A stretch of DNA of 64,000 nt, from the NCBI GenBank assembly GCA_963838845.1, contig CAWISR010000002.1, positions 186,001 to 250,000 on the forward strand. Direction: 5' to 3'. Below, piece by piece: positions 17,130 through 25,301 of the stretch. Position 1 is the stretch's first letter. The number at the start of each line of letters is the position of its first letter. The notes beneath the pieces are model-generated. The model was not told the origin of the DNA. It did not search any database and worked only from the letters and a program-made list of their open reading frames with translations. Position numbers and translations under genes: made by a program. Origin of the DNA: CAVRXQ01 sp963838845 (GTDB taxonomy: Bacteria; Actinomycetota; Acidimicrobiia; Acidimicrobiales; Bog-793).

Positions 17130-18824
17130 CTACGTGCTGCCGTGGCTCGAGACCGTGATCGGGTGACGCCAGACGAGGATCTCCAAGCCGTAGGCGATCC
17201 AGACGTGAAGCGGCTTTCCGAACGTCGACGTCGCGGTGAGGACGTTCACGTTTCCGAAGTTCAGGGTGGGATTGAGCGCCAGGAACTGGAAATGATGCCC
17301 CGCGTACCACGAGGCATCCGACTCGCGGTCGTAGCGGACGAGCGTCCCGTTCGGCTTCGCCGTGACCGCTCGGACGATGACGCCGTTGTCCGAATCGACG
17401 GTCACGATCGACGACGTCCAGTAATCGCCGAGCCCCTCGTGCAGGTGGCGATGCTCGAGAAAGGCTGCCACCTTCGCGTACGGATCGAACGGCTTCGCCT
17501 GTGCGAGCTCGAACCCTGTCGCAGAGGCTAAGGACGCGGCGACGGCGACCGCCGTGGTGGCGATGAAGATCGGGATCACGCGGGGGATTGTCTCTCGTGA
17601 TCGCACGAAGTGAGCCGCGAATCGAGTGGCGTAGCGCGCCGTGAGGATTATGCCGAAGATCAGTGACGGCACGAGATATCGCCCGTAGGCGAAGATCGGC
17701 TCGGTCGTAAGCGCCAGAAAGACAACGAGACCGCCGAGCGCTCCGAGGACGAGAAAGGCGTCCATCGTCGAACGGGGCAACGCTTCGGCGTTCCCCGCGT
17801 CACCGACCGTCACTCCTTTGATGAGCGAGATGAGGGCGAAGACGGTGCTCGCCACGATGACGACGAGCACGACAGCGTGCGCGTACACGAACGAAGTCGG
17901 GGCGCCACCGTTGCCGTACGCGCTCGAGCCGACGCCGACCAGGTTCGCGAAATCGTGGCCCGCGAGCTTGAGATTTGCCCCGAACATCATCGAATACGGC
18001 GCCCGTGGATTCGGTTTGATGAGCGTGAAGGTGCCGAATACCTTCGCGATCTCCCGCACGATGAGGGCAATCGCGATGCTCGCCACGGCGGCGGTGGCGG
18101 TCGACAGAGCGACCAACGCCCTCCTCGCTCGTATTGCCGCGGCGACGCCGCCAAGGAAGAGCGGAATTGTTCCGAGAGCGAGCACTTGCAGGTCGCCGAG
18201 CGCCGCCGCGGCGAGGAAAACGACCGCGATAACCCAGCGCCGCCAGTCGAAACGGTGGTCGCGCAGCGCGATAAAGGCGATGAGCGAGCACAAAACGGTG
18301 TCGATGTGGAGAGGGCCGCGCAGGAAGAAGTACGCGAGCAAGTGCGTCGGGAAGGCGAGCACGGCGAGGACGACGCCCGCTCCGACGAGCCCGACAAGTC
18401 CGCGTTGGTCGTCACGGGCGATCAGGGCGCCGGTGACGACGACGAGCGCGGCGATGATCGCCGGAATGAGGTGGAGGAGATAGCCGTGTATGCCGACGAT
18501 GGCGAGCGCGACCGCGTAGTACAGCGCATCGAGGAGCCAGAACGAGTCATAGGAAAGCGACCAGCCGTGGAGGGCGACGTCACCATGGATGATTGCGTTC
18601 CCCTCCAACACCACCGTCGCACCGTCGGAATCAGGCAAGAAGGCGTGTGTCGAGACGAGGAAGAGGAAGGCGCTTAGCGCGACGAACGCGACGAGGGCGA
18701 TGAGCACGACCGCGAACCCCCGGCGTCCTCGCGAGCCGGCGCCTTCCCGCTCGACAAACCGCTCGGCCGCGGTCGCCGGTCCGCCCGGGGGCGCGCGCCG
18801 AGAGTCCTCGAGGGTGCCAGACAT
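17130..18824 (-). CDS. Polytopic membrane protein, glycosyltransferase-C-like, unknown function
   Basis: A 564-residue protein with about ten or more hydrophobic segments from residue 32 to about 450, then a soluble C-terminal tail. The first extracytoplasmic loop (about 52-95) contains FLPDSDGATVVLEGNAIIHG. The overall shape resembles GT-C/PMT-type membrane glycosyltransferases and related actinobacterial hypotheticals, but the specific family is not recognised. ATG 18824 is chosen because a TACCTT box lies 7 nt upstream. The frame extends further (to 18935) through low-quality sequence. Confidence 0.7.
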   Translation of the reverse strand: MSGTLEDSRRAPPGGPATAAERFVEREGAGSRGRRGFAVVLIALVAFVALSAFLFLVSTHAFLPDSDGATVVLEGNAIIHGDVALHGWSLSYDSFWLLDALYYAVALAIVGIHGYLLHLIPAIIAALVVVTGALIARDDQRGLVGLVGAGVVLAVLAFPTHLLAYFFLRGPLHIDTVLCSLIAFIALRDHRFDWRRWVIAVVFLAAAALGDLQVLALGTIPLFLGGVAAAIRARRALVALSTATAAVASIAIALIVREIAKVFGTFTLIKPNPRAPYSMMFGANLKLAGHDFANLVGVGSSAYGNGGAPTSFVYAHAVVLVVIVASTVFALISLIKGVTVGDAGNAEALPRSTMDAFLVLGALGGLVVFLALTTEPIFAYGRYLVPSLIFGIILTARYATRFAAHFVRSRETIPRVIPIFIATTAVAVAASLASATGFELAQAKPFDPYAKVAAFLEHRHLHEGLGDYWTSSIVTVDSDNGVIVRAVTAKPNGTLVRYDRESDASWYAGHHFQFLALNPTLNFGNVNVLTATSTFGKPLHVWIAYGLEILVWRHPITVSSHGST

Positions 18825-18831
18825 TCGCCAA

Positions 18832-18837
18832 AAGGTA
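18832..18837 (-). promoter_or_regulatory. -10 box of the membrane protein gene (near-leaderless)
   Basis: TACCTT on the minus strand, 7 nt before ATG 18824. Spacing is one longer than in the other leaderless genes. Confidence 0.4.
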
Positions 18838-18916
18838 TCTGGTCCTCGCCGTCTCGCACGCGGCAGCGAAGGCGGCGAACTCGCCCGGCCGCACAGTCCG
18901 AGGAGGTGGGCTTCTG

Positions 18917-18922
18917 TAGTCT
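18917..18922 (+). promoter_or_regulatory. -10 box of the aminotransferase gene
   Basis: TAGTCT, placing the transcript start near 18929 and giving a short leader with GGAGCGGAG before ATG 18950. Confidence 0.45.
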
Positions 18923-18949
18923 GTGAGCAGGTCATTTTCGGGAGCGGAG

Positions 18950-20335
18950 ATGGGATTCGACCTCAAAAGCGTGCTCGACGCCCACAAAGGCGAGAACTTC
19001 GATCGGTACGAGCGGTACATCAACCCCCGATTGGTGCAGGTCCTCTCGTCGATCGGATTCGGCCGCTTCTACACCCGAGCTGAGGGCGCGTACCTCTTCG
19101 ACGACGAAGGGAACCGCTACCTCGACTTCCTCGCTGGTTTCGGCGTCTTCGGTCTCGGACGGGGTCACCCGGTCATCAAGAAAGCACTCCACGACGCGAT
19201 CGACGCTGATCTGCCGAATCTCGTACAGCTGGACGCGCCGTTGCTGGCGGGCGTGCTCGCCGAAGAAGTGCTTCGCCGCCTCCCGAAGTCGATGGGCCGG
19301 ATCTTCTTCACGAATTCCGGCGCTGAAGCGGTCGAGGCCTCGCTCAAGTTCGCGCGCTGCGCGACGGGGCGTGACCGAGTGCTCCACGCCGACCACGCCT
19401 TCCACGGCCTCACCTATGGCGCGCTCTCGCTGAACGGCGGTCGCGAGTTCCGGAATGGTTTCGGTTCGCTCCTGCCCGGAAACGCCGAGGTTCGCTTCGG
19501 CGACGCCGAATCGCTCGAACACGCGCTCCGACGCGGCGATGTCGCGGCGTTCGTGATCGAGGTGATCCAAGGCAAGGGGGTCAACCTCGCGTCGCAGGAG
19601 TACTGGGACGCCGTCGGCGAACTCTGTCAGAAGTACGGAACTCTGCTCGTCGTCGACGAGGTGCAGACGGGTCTCGGTCGGACGGGCAACTTGTGGGCGT
19701 ACGAGCACTACGGACTCTCACCGGACATCGTGACGATGTCGAAGGCGCTTTCGGGAGGGTTCGTCCCCGTCGGCGCGATGGCGTGCTCGACGGCAGTCTC
19801 GAACAAGGTCTATTCGTCGATGCAGCGGGCGATGGTTCACTCATCGACGTTCAAGAACAATCAGCTCGCGATGGTTGCCGGTTTGGCGACGCTTGCGACG
19901 ATCGACGACGAGCACCTGGTCGACCGGGCGCGGCTGACGGGCGTGGAGTTCGAAAAGGCCCTCGCGCCGCTCATCGAGCGTCACCAGAGCTTCCAGTTGG
20001 TGCGCGGCAAGGGGTTGATGATCGGTCTTGTCTTCGGAGAGCCGAAGTCGTTCGGTCAGCGTGCGCGCTATCGGCTTTTGGAGGCCGCGCACACCGGCCT
20101 CTACTCCCAGATCATCGTCGGGCCGCTTTTCACGAGGCATCGGATCCTCACGCAGGTCGCGGCCGATTCGATGAACGTCGTCAAGTTGCTTCCGCCGCTC
20201 ACGATCGGCAAGGAAGAGGTCGACTACTTCACCGAGGCCTTGGACGACGTGCTCAGCGACGCCGAAAAAGGGTCGTCGTTGATCTTCGATTTCGGACGCT
20301 CACTCGTCAAAGGGGCACGCCGTCGCGCCAGCTGA
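18950..20335 (+). CDS. Class III PLP-dependent aminotransferase
   Basis: A 461-residue fold-type I aminotransferase. Visible features are NSGAEAVEASLKFAR (PLP phosphate contacts), HAFHGLTYGAL, the Asp in LLVVDEVQTGLGRTG and the PLP lysine in TMSKALSGGFVPVGA. Length and motifs fit ornithine/acetylornithine/4-aminobutyrate-type enzymes, but the substrate cannot be told from sequence alone. ATG 18950 has a GGAGCGGAG site directly upstream. GTG 18923 would sit on the -10 box, so it is rejected. A lipoprotein gene follows after 16 bp. Confidence 0.88.
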   Translation: MGFDLKSVLDAHKGENFDRYERYINPRLVQVLSSIGFGRFYTRAEGAYLFDDEGNRYLDFLAGFGVFGLGRGHPVIKKALHDAIDADLPNLVQLDAPLLAGVLAEEVLRRLPKSMGRIFFTNSGAEAVEASLKFARCATGRDRVLHADHAFHGLTYGALSLNGGREFRNGFGSLLPGNAEVRFGDAESLEHALRRGDVAAFVIEVIQGKGVNLASQEYWDAVGELCQKYGTLLVVDEVQTGLGRTGNLWAYEHYGLSPDIVTMSKALSGGFVPVGAMACSTAVSNKVYSSMQRAMVHSSTFKNNQLAMVAGLATLATIDDEHLVDRARLTGVEFEKALAPLIERHQSFQLVRGKGLMIGLVFGEPKSFGQRARYRLLEAAHTGLYSQIIVGPLFTRHRILTQVAADSMNVVKLLPPLTIGKEEVDYFTEALDDVLSDAEKGSSLIFDFGRSLVKGARRRAS

Positions 20336-20351
20336 CGGCTCGCAGACCACG

Positions 20352-21386
20352 ATGATGTCGGCGCCGCGCCGACTTGGTCTTGTGGCTGTGCTTGTTTTCG
20401 CGAGCGCGCTCCTCGCCGGCGCGTGTGGCGGGACCGACGCGCCGAATGGCTCGCCATCGCCGTCGACGACGACGCTGCCACCGTCGCTTCCGGTCGCAAA
20501 CTCCGGCGTCGGCGGCCCGTTTAGCGCTGTCGGACAGGTCTACCGCGTCGCCGTCGAGCGCCTCGGTCGGAACCGGATTGCGCCGCGCCAGTCGACGGGG
20601 CAATCACTTTCCCACACGGTTCTCGTCGCCTACCGCCAGTTCGGCTCGGGTCCGAATCTGCTCCTGATCAACGGTGAGCACTCGACGATGACCTCGTGGG
20701 ATCCGAAGTTCCTGCTGGATCTCGCCGCGCACTTCACCGTGACGGAGTTCGACTTTCCCGACATCGGCTACTCAGCGCCTGACAGCCGGTATGAGAGCAT
20801 CGCCGCACTCGCGGATGACACGGCGGGCCTCGTCTGGGCGCTCGGGCTCGACAAACCGATCGTGCTCGGCTGGGGTTTCGGCGGCGAAGTCGCGCTTTCC
20901 CTCGTCGAGCGCCACCCCGGGCTGGTCTGGCGCCTCGTGCTCGCCGACGCAACGCCGGGCGGCTCGACGGCGACCCAGCCGAGCCGCGCGGTCGCCGAGA
21001 CGCTTGCTTCCTCGCTCGTGACGCCGACCGAGCTTTCGTACGTCGAATTCCCGATCGATGCCGATGCCGCCCGAGCGACGTGGCTCGCCGACACGTCGAA
21101 GGTGACAGCGGACGTGATGACGGCTGCAGCGGTGGTGCACGAGGCCGAGGTCGTGGCGGACGGATACCGCTCCGACGATGTGGCGAAGGACCTCAACAGC
21201 GTCGGAATCCCGGCGCTCATCTTCCAAGGTGGTCAAGACATCGTCGTCCCGGAGACGAACGCCTACACGCTCGACGTCTTGCTTCCCCATGCGCGCCTCG
21301 TGATGTTCGCCGAAAGCGGGTACGCAAGTCTCTTCGAGAACTCTCACATCGTGATCGACGACCTCGAAGACTTCGTCAAATCTTGA
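20352..21386 (+). CDS. Alpha/beta-hydrolase-fold lipoprotein, probable pseudoenzyme
   Basis: A 344-residue lipoprotein with lipobox LLAGAC at about residue 25, a Ser/Thr/Pro-rich linker, and an alpha/beta-hydrolase domain from about residue 95. Conserved fold elements are present: the oxyanion region LLINGEHSTMTSWD, FDFPDIGYSAP, and the late acid in FQGGQDIVVPETNA. The nucleophile elbow reads GWGFGG where active relatives have GWSMGG, so Ser is Gly. The usual late catalytic His is Tyr (ESGYASLFE). The fold therefore looks kept while two of three catalytic residues are lost. Probably cotranscribed with the aminotransferase. A binding role is possible but unproven. Confidence 0.82.
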   Translation: MMSAPRRLGLVAVLVFASALLAGACGGTDAPNGSPSPSTTTLPPSLPVANSGVGGPFSAVGQVYRVAVERLGRNRIAPRQSTGQSLSHTVLVAYRQFGSGPNLLLINGEHSTMTSWDPKFLLDLAAHFTVTEFDFPDIGYSAPDSRYESIAALADDTAGLVWALGLDKPIVLGWGFGGEVALSLVERHPGLVWRLVLADATPGGSTATQPSRAVAETLASSLVTPTELSYVEFPIDADAARATWLADTSKVTADVMTAAAVVHEAEVVADGYRSDDVAKDLNSVGIPALIFQGGQDIVVPETNAYTLDVLLPHARLVMFAESGYASLFENSHIVIDDLEDFVKS

Positions 21387-21500
21387 CGGCCGACCAGGAA
21401 GGCTCGATCGTGCGAACGGGTCTGTGAGGAAATCGCACCACTCGTACCGCGGTGGATCAGCGGGTCGCTCGATCGGATTCGGCCCATCGATCGGTCTCGC

Positions 21501-21506
21501 TAACCT
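21501..21506 (+). promoter_or_regulatory. -10 box of ltaE (leaderless)
   Basis: TAACCT, 6 nt before the GTG at 21513. Confidence 0.6.
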
Positions 21507-21512
21507 CGGCCG

Positions 21513-22574
21513 GTGGCTCCTTTCACGTCTCTGCACGATCCCCGACAGCGCTCTTTCGCGAGCGACAACTGCGCGGGTGCGCACCGCCAAGTCCTCGAGG
21601 CGATCATTGCCGCCAACGGTGGCCACCAGCCCTCCTACGGCGACGACGTCTACACCGACCGGCTGCGCGAGCTCATCCGTCATCACTTCGGTGAGAACGC
21701 GCAGGCGTACCCGGTCTTCAACGGGACGGGCGCGAATGTCGTCAGCTTGCAGGCGTTGACGGATCGCTGGGAGTCCGTGATCTGTGCCGCGTCGTCGCAT
21801 CTCAACACCGACGAATGCGCTGCCGCCGAGCGGATGGCCGGGATCAAGCTGATCCCGATCGAGGCGCCAAATGGCAAGCTCAGCGTCGACGCGGTCATGG
21901 AGGAAGCCTTCGGGTGGGACAACCCGCACCGTGCAGCGCCGCGCGTCGTGTCCTTGACGCAGACGACCGAGCTCGGCTCGTGCTACACGCCCGACGAACT
22001 CGCGACCATTTGCGAGCGTGCGCACAACGTCGGAATGCGGGTCCATGTCGACGGTGCTCGACTCGCGAACGCCGCCGCAACACTCGGCCTTGGATTCCGG
22101 GAGTTCACCACCGACGTCGGCATCGATGCCGTTTCGTTCGGGGGGACGAAGAACGGTCTCGTCCTCGGCGAGGTCGTGGTCGTCTTGGATCCGACGGCTG
22201 TTCGCGGGCTCGATCATTTGCGAAAATCGTCGATGCAGCTCTCTTCGAAGATGCGCTTTGTGTCTGCCCAGCTTGTCGCCCTCTTGCAGGACGGACTCTG
22301 GCTCGAAAGCGCGCGGCACGCGAACGCGATGGCGCGACGTCTTGCCGAGAGGCTCACGGGTGTTGAAGGGGTGGCGATCACCCGGCCCGTCGAGGCGAAC
22401 GCCGTGTTCGCGGTGCTCGATCCAGCGGTGACTTCGGTGCTGCAGTCGAAGTTCCACTTCTACGTGTGGGATGACGAGACGGGTGAGGTGCGCTGGATGA
22501 CGGCCTTCGATACCACCGAGGAGGACATCGATGAGTTCGCCACGGCAGTCATTTCGGCCGCCGGCGCCCTGTAG
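21513..22574 (+). CDS. ltaE: Low-specificity L-threonine aldolase (beta-eliminating lyase family)
   Basis: PLP enzyme splitting threonine/allo-threonine to glycine and acetaldehyde. The 353-residue product shows FASDNCAGAHRQVLEAI, GDDVYTDRLRELI, FNGTGANVVSL, SLTQTTELGSCYTPDEL, HVDGARLANAAATL and the PLP lysine in SFGGTKNGLVLGE. Active-site order and length agree with the family; other aromatic amino acid beta-eliminating lyases are less likely. The start is GTG 21513, leaderless with TAACCT 6 nt upstream. Confidence 0.86.
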   Translation: MAPFTSLHDPRQRSFASDNCAGAHRQVLEAIIAANGGHQPSYGDDVYTDRLRELIRHHFGENAQAYPVFNGTGANVVSLQALTDRWESVICAASSHLNTDECAAAERMAGIKLIPIEAPNGKLSVDAVMEEAFGWDNPHRAAPRVVSLTQTTELGSCYTPDELATICERAHNVGMRVHVDGARLANAAATLGLGFREFTTDVGIDAVSFGGTKNGLVLGEVVVVLDPTAVRGLDHLRKSSMQLSSKMRFVSAQLVALLQDGLWLESARHANAMARRLAERLTGVEGVAITRPVEANAVFAVLDPAVTSVLQSKFHFYVWDDETGEVRWMTAFDTTEEDIDEFATAVISAAGAL

Positions 22575-22670
22575 AGATCGAAACCGCGCACCGTCGCGAT
22601 CGGCGAGACTTGTGGGAGCGCGGCCGCCGACGCAGTGTTGGCGAAACTCCGTCAAGGAGGACGAGAGTCA

Positions 22671-22892
22671 ATGACCAACGACGAGTTCGACGACGAGAAC
22701 GACGAGGGCATCCCGGTCATCGAGCACTCGGATCCGCTGACGCCCGAGGACGCTGCGGAGGTCGCCTCGCGAGACAGCGAGATCGATTTCGACGATGAGG
22801 TCGAAGACGAAGTCGGGCCAATCGATGTCGTCGAGGCGAGAGAGGTGAACGCCTTGCTCGACGACCCCGAGAGGCTCGACGAGGACGAATAG
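22671..22892 (+). CDS. Small highly acidic protein, unknown function
   Basis: A 73-residue protein with nearly 40 percent Asp/Glu and very few basic residues, predicted disordered. No family is recognised. The start ATG 22671 has a strong AAGGAGGACGAG site upstream, which supports real translation. It lies between ltaE and arfB and may share a transcript with arfB, 44 bp downstream. Confidence 0.6.
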   Translation: MTNDEFDDENDEGIPVIEHSDPLTPEDAAEVASRDSEIDFDDEVEDEVGPIDVVEAREVNALLDDPERLDEDE

Positions 22893-22936
22893 ACCAATCG
22901 TCCCCCTGCGAGGAGGGTGACGGTGGTCATCGCGTC

Positions 22937-23359
22937 ATGAGTGCTGACGCGAACGCGCTGCGCGTCAGCCGGACGATCCGGATTCCGCTCGAGGAGCTCG
23001 AGTGGCGGTTCAGCGGCAGCGGCGGACCCGGCGGTCAGCATGCGAATACTGCGAACACGCGCGTCGAGCTCGTCTTCGATGTGAATGCGTCGAAGACACT
23101 CGGGCCACGCCAGCGCGCCCGCATTCTCGAGCGACTCGGTCCGGTGGTTCGGGTTGTCACATCCGATACACGTTCGCAGGCACGCAACCGAGAGCTCGCC
23201 CTCGAACGGCTGCGATCCCGTCTCGCCGATGCGAGCAAGGTCGAGCGACGTCGAAAACCCACCTTGCCGACCGAATCATCCCGCAGGCGACGATTGGAGC
23301 AGAAGCGCAAACGGGGCGAGGTGAAACGGGCGCGCCGAGCGCCGCCTGCGGACGAGTGA
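22937..23359 (+). CDS. arfB: Peptidyl-tRNA hydrolase ArfB (RF-1 domain rescue factor)
   Basis: Rescues ribosomes stalled on mRNAs without a stop codon. The 140-residue product carries the release-factor loop SGSGGPGGQHANT with the catalytic GGQ (about residues 30-38). The C-terminal tail is strongly Arg/Lys-rich, as needed to enter the empty mRNA channel. Size and single-domain layout distinguish it from RF1/RF2. Start ATG 22937; a GAGGAGG sits about 20 nt upstream. Confidence 0.9.
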   Translation: MSADANALRVSRTIRIPLEELEWRFSGSGGPGGQHANTANTRVELVFDVNASKTLGPRQRARILERLGPVVRVVTSDTRSQARNRELALERLRSRLADASKVERRRKPTLPTESSRRRRLEQKRKRGEVKRARRAPPADE

Positions 23360-23410
23360 ATTCACCGCTCGCGGCGTCGCCGTTTTTACACAGGTCGCAG
23401 GAGACGGCCG

Positions 23411-23842
23411 CTATTCGCTGTCGACCTCGACGATCGCGTCGCTGATTGAGATCGTTCCGTCAGAAAGGATGTCGGCATTGATTCCCGCTCGGTGTTGGAG
23501 CTCTTTGACGATGCCCGGCCGGGTCAGGCTTTGCAGATGGCCGCACGGTTCGCATAGCTCGACGCCGAAGCACTCGACGTCTCCGACTCGAAAGCGCTTG
23601 CCGACGAGGTCGTTCAGCCGCACTCCGCGGACCGTCAACTGCCTGCGTGTCGCACCTTCTTCCAGCTGAGCATCCATCACGACTTCTTCTTCGACGAGGG
23701 TGAGCGCTTGACCTTCCTTTGCGCCGTCCGGTTGGAAGTGGCGATCGCCGACGAGGCCCTTCCCCGCAAGCGCGCGGACCGCCGTTACCGCGCGCAGCGG
23801 ACCAGCTTCAATTTCGCCGATGTGGATCGCGACCACGGCCAT
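23411..23842 (-). CDS. MOSC-domain protein
   Basis: A 143-residue single-domain MOSC (molybdenum cofactor sulfurase C-terminal) protein. It has LVGDRHF near residue 31 and the conserved Cys in FGVELCEPCGHL (about residue 98), the residue that carries sulfur or cofactor in this family. ATG 23842 is preferred over GTG 23848 because AAGGAG is 6 nt before it. Its target is unknown. No molybdenum enzymes are seen nearby. Confidence 0.85.
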   Translation of the reverse strand: MAVVAIHIGEIEAGPLRAVTAVRALAGKGLVGDRHFQPDGAKEGQALTLVEEEVVMDAQLEEGATRRQLTVRGVRLNDLVGKRFRVGDVECFGVELCEPCGHLQSLTRPGIVKELQHRAGINADILSDGTISISDAIVEVDSE

Positions 23843-23947
23843 CTTCACTCCTTCGCGGATTTACCGGTTCAGCACTCTGTGTTGCGAGTCGCTCTCGGTC
23901 GACGCCGTGTTCCGACCGGCCCCCGTCGCGCCGGCGAGGTCGCAATG

Positions 23948-24029
23948 TGCGGGCGAGAGGAGTCGAACCTCCACCCCCGAAGGGACCGGGACCTAAACCC
24001 GGCGCGTCTGCCAATTCCGCCACACCCGC
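23948..24029 (-). tRNA. tRNA-Leu (anticodon UAG)
   Basis: An 82-nt cloverleaf on the minus strand. Acceptor arms GCGGGTG and CGCCCGC pair (one G-T), with discriminator A. Anticodon stem CCGGG/CCCGG encloses loop TTTAGGT, anticodon TAG (reads CUN). A long variable arm, TCCCTTCGGGGGT-like, is typical of class II tRNA-Leu. The T-loop is GGTTCGACTCC. No CCA is encoded. Confidence 0.95.
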
Positions 24030-24070
24030 CTGACGAAAGCCTCTCACCAGCGAGGCCGGCTTGGGGGACT

Positions 24071-24499
24071 TCAATGCTGGATCGAGGCATTCTCCCGCAC
24101 CCGGGCAGCGAACGATTGCAGGACCTTCTTTGCGATCGTCGGTGCGGTGTCGAGCAGTGTCGAGAACTCGCGGGCATCGAACACGAGAAGCTTCACCGGA
24201 CCCTCTGCGACGATGGTCGCGACCCTTGGCCCGCGGTCAATAAGGGCCATCTCGCCGAAGAAGTCGCCCGCACCGAGCATCGCGACGAGCTTGGCGTCAA
24301 TGAGGCAGCGGACCGTGCCTTCCAAGATGAGGCAGAACTCGAATCCGGGCTTGCCCTGCTCGGCAAGCACCTCGCCGTCAGGGACGAGGGTCTCGGTACC
24401 GAGGTGAGCGACGCGCCTCAGTTCTTGGTTGTTGCAGGCGGAGAAGAGCGGCACGCTCGCGAGTCCTTCGAGCACCTGCTTCGGTACGGGACCTCTCAC
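24071..24499 (-). CDS. Cyclic-nucleotide-binding domain protein
   Basis: A 142-residue stand-alone CNB (Crp-like effector) domain. The beta-roll is followed by the phosphate-binding cassette FGEMALIDRGPRVATIVA (about residues 81-98). It keeps the FGE and Arg of true cNMP binders. There is no HTH or second catalytic domain, so it is not a transcription factor itself. GTG 24499 has GAGGAG about 6 nt upstream. It is transcribed away from clpP. Confidence 0.85.
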   Translation of the reverse strand: MRGPVPKQVLEGLASVPLFSACNNQELRRVAHLGTETLVPDGEVLAEQGKPGFEFCLILEGTVRCLIDAKLVAMLGAGDFFGEMALIDRGPRVATIVAEGPVKLLVFDAREFSTLLDTAPTIAKKVLQSFAARVRENASIQH

Positions 24500-24658
24500 G
24501 CTGGCTCCTCGCGCGTCCTTGACATCCGGAACTTACAAGCTCGCATCCTCCGGCTCGGCAACCTCTGCCGTATCCCGTCCTGCGGTTGTCACGAGGGCTC
24601 GGCATGCCGAGGCCGAGCGCTTCGAACTGACCAGTCCGGGGAGCGGGTCGCCGGCCGA

Positions 24659-24664
24659 TAACCT
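24659..24664 (+). promoter_or_regulatory. -10 box of clpP (leaderless)
   Basis: TAACCT, 6 nt before ATG 24671. Confidence 0.6.
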
Positions 24665-24670
24665 CGCCGT

Positions 24671-25291
24671 ATGGAAGATCCTCGTCGCTTCGTTGATCCC
24701 GCTGTCGCCTCGCTCGCGTTGTCGCCCGACCCCGCCGTCGACGTCTACCAGCGCCTTTTGCGCGAGCGGATCATTTTCCTCGGTACCCAGGTCGATCAGA
24801 ACTCGGCCAACCAGATCTGCGCGCAGCTCCTCCTGCTCGAGGCGGAGGACCCAGAAAAGGACATCTCGCTCTACATCAACACTCCGGGCGGTTCGGTTAC
24901 CGACGGTCTCGCCATCTACGACACGATGCAGTACGTCGATTGCGACGTGGCGACGATCTGCCTCGGGTTGGCGGCCTCGATGGGGCAGTTCTTGTTGTGC
25001 TCGGGCGCGCCGGGTAAGCGATTCGCCTTGCCGCACGCGCGCATCTTGATGCACCAGCCGAGCGGGCAGATGCAGGGCCAGGCGGCCGACATCGCCATCC
25101 AAGCCGAGCAGATCGTCTACCTGAAACGGATGATGGCCGAGCGGATCGCGTTCCACACCGGACAGACCATCGAGCGCATCGAGGCGGACTCGGACCGCGA
25201 TCGGTGGTTCACCGCCGAGGAGGCGCTCGACTACGGGTTCATCGACAAGGTGATCGATCGTTCGGCAGCGAGCATCACGAGGATCCGCTGA
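24671..25291 (+). CDS. clpP: ATP-dependent Clp protease proteolytic subunit
   Basis: Serine protease subunit forming the double-heptamer chamber fed by ClpX/ClpC. The 206-residue product has catalytic Ser103 in GLAASMGQFLL, His128 in LPHARILMHQPSG and the Asp of EADSDRDRWF (residue 173). INTPGGSVTDGLAIYDTMQ is a standard Clp segment. ATG 24671 is leaderless. It is a single copy here, with no adjacent second clpP or clpX, unlike many actinobacteria where clpP1-clpP2-clpX are linked. Confidence 0.95.
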   Translation: MEDPRRFVDPAVASLALSPDPAVDVYQRLLRERIIFLGTQVDQNSANQICAQLLLLEAEDPEKDISLYINTPGGSVTDGLAIYDTMQYVDCDVATICLGLAASMGQFLLCSGAPGKRFALPHARILMHQPSGQMQGQAADIAIQAEQIVYLKRMMAERIAFHTGQTIERIEADSDRDRWFTAEEALDYGFIDKVIDRSAASITRIR

Positions 25292-25301
25292 CCTCTCGCG
25301 A

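Noticed and set aside
20772..22655. A 627-codon open frame on the minus strand
   Set aside because: It is antisense to the hydrolase lipoprotein and ltaE, both of which have recognisable motifs. It is Arg/Asp/Glu/His-rich with no family features, as expected for a shadow frame in high-GC DNA.
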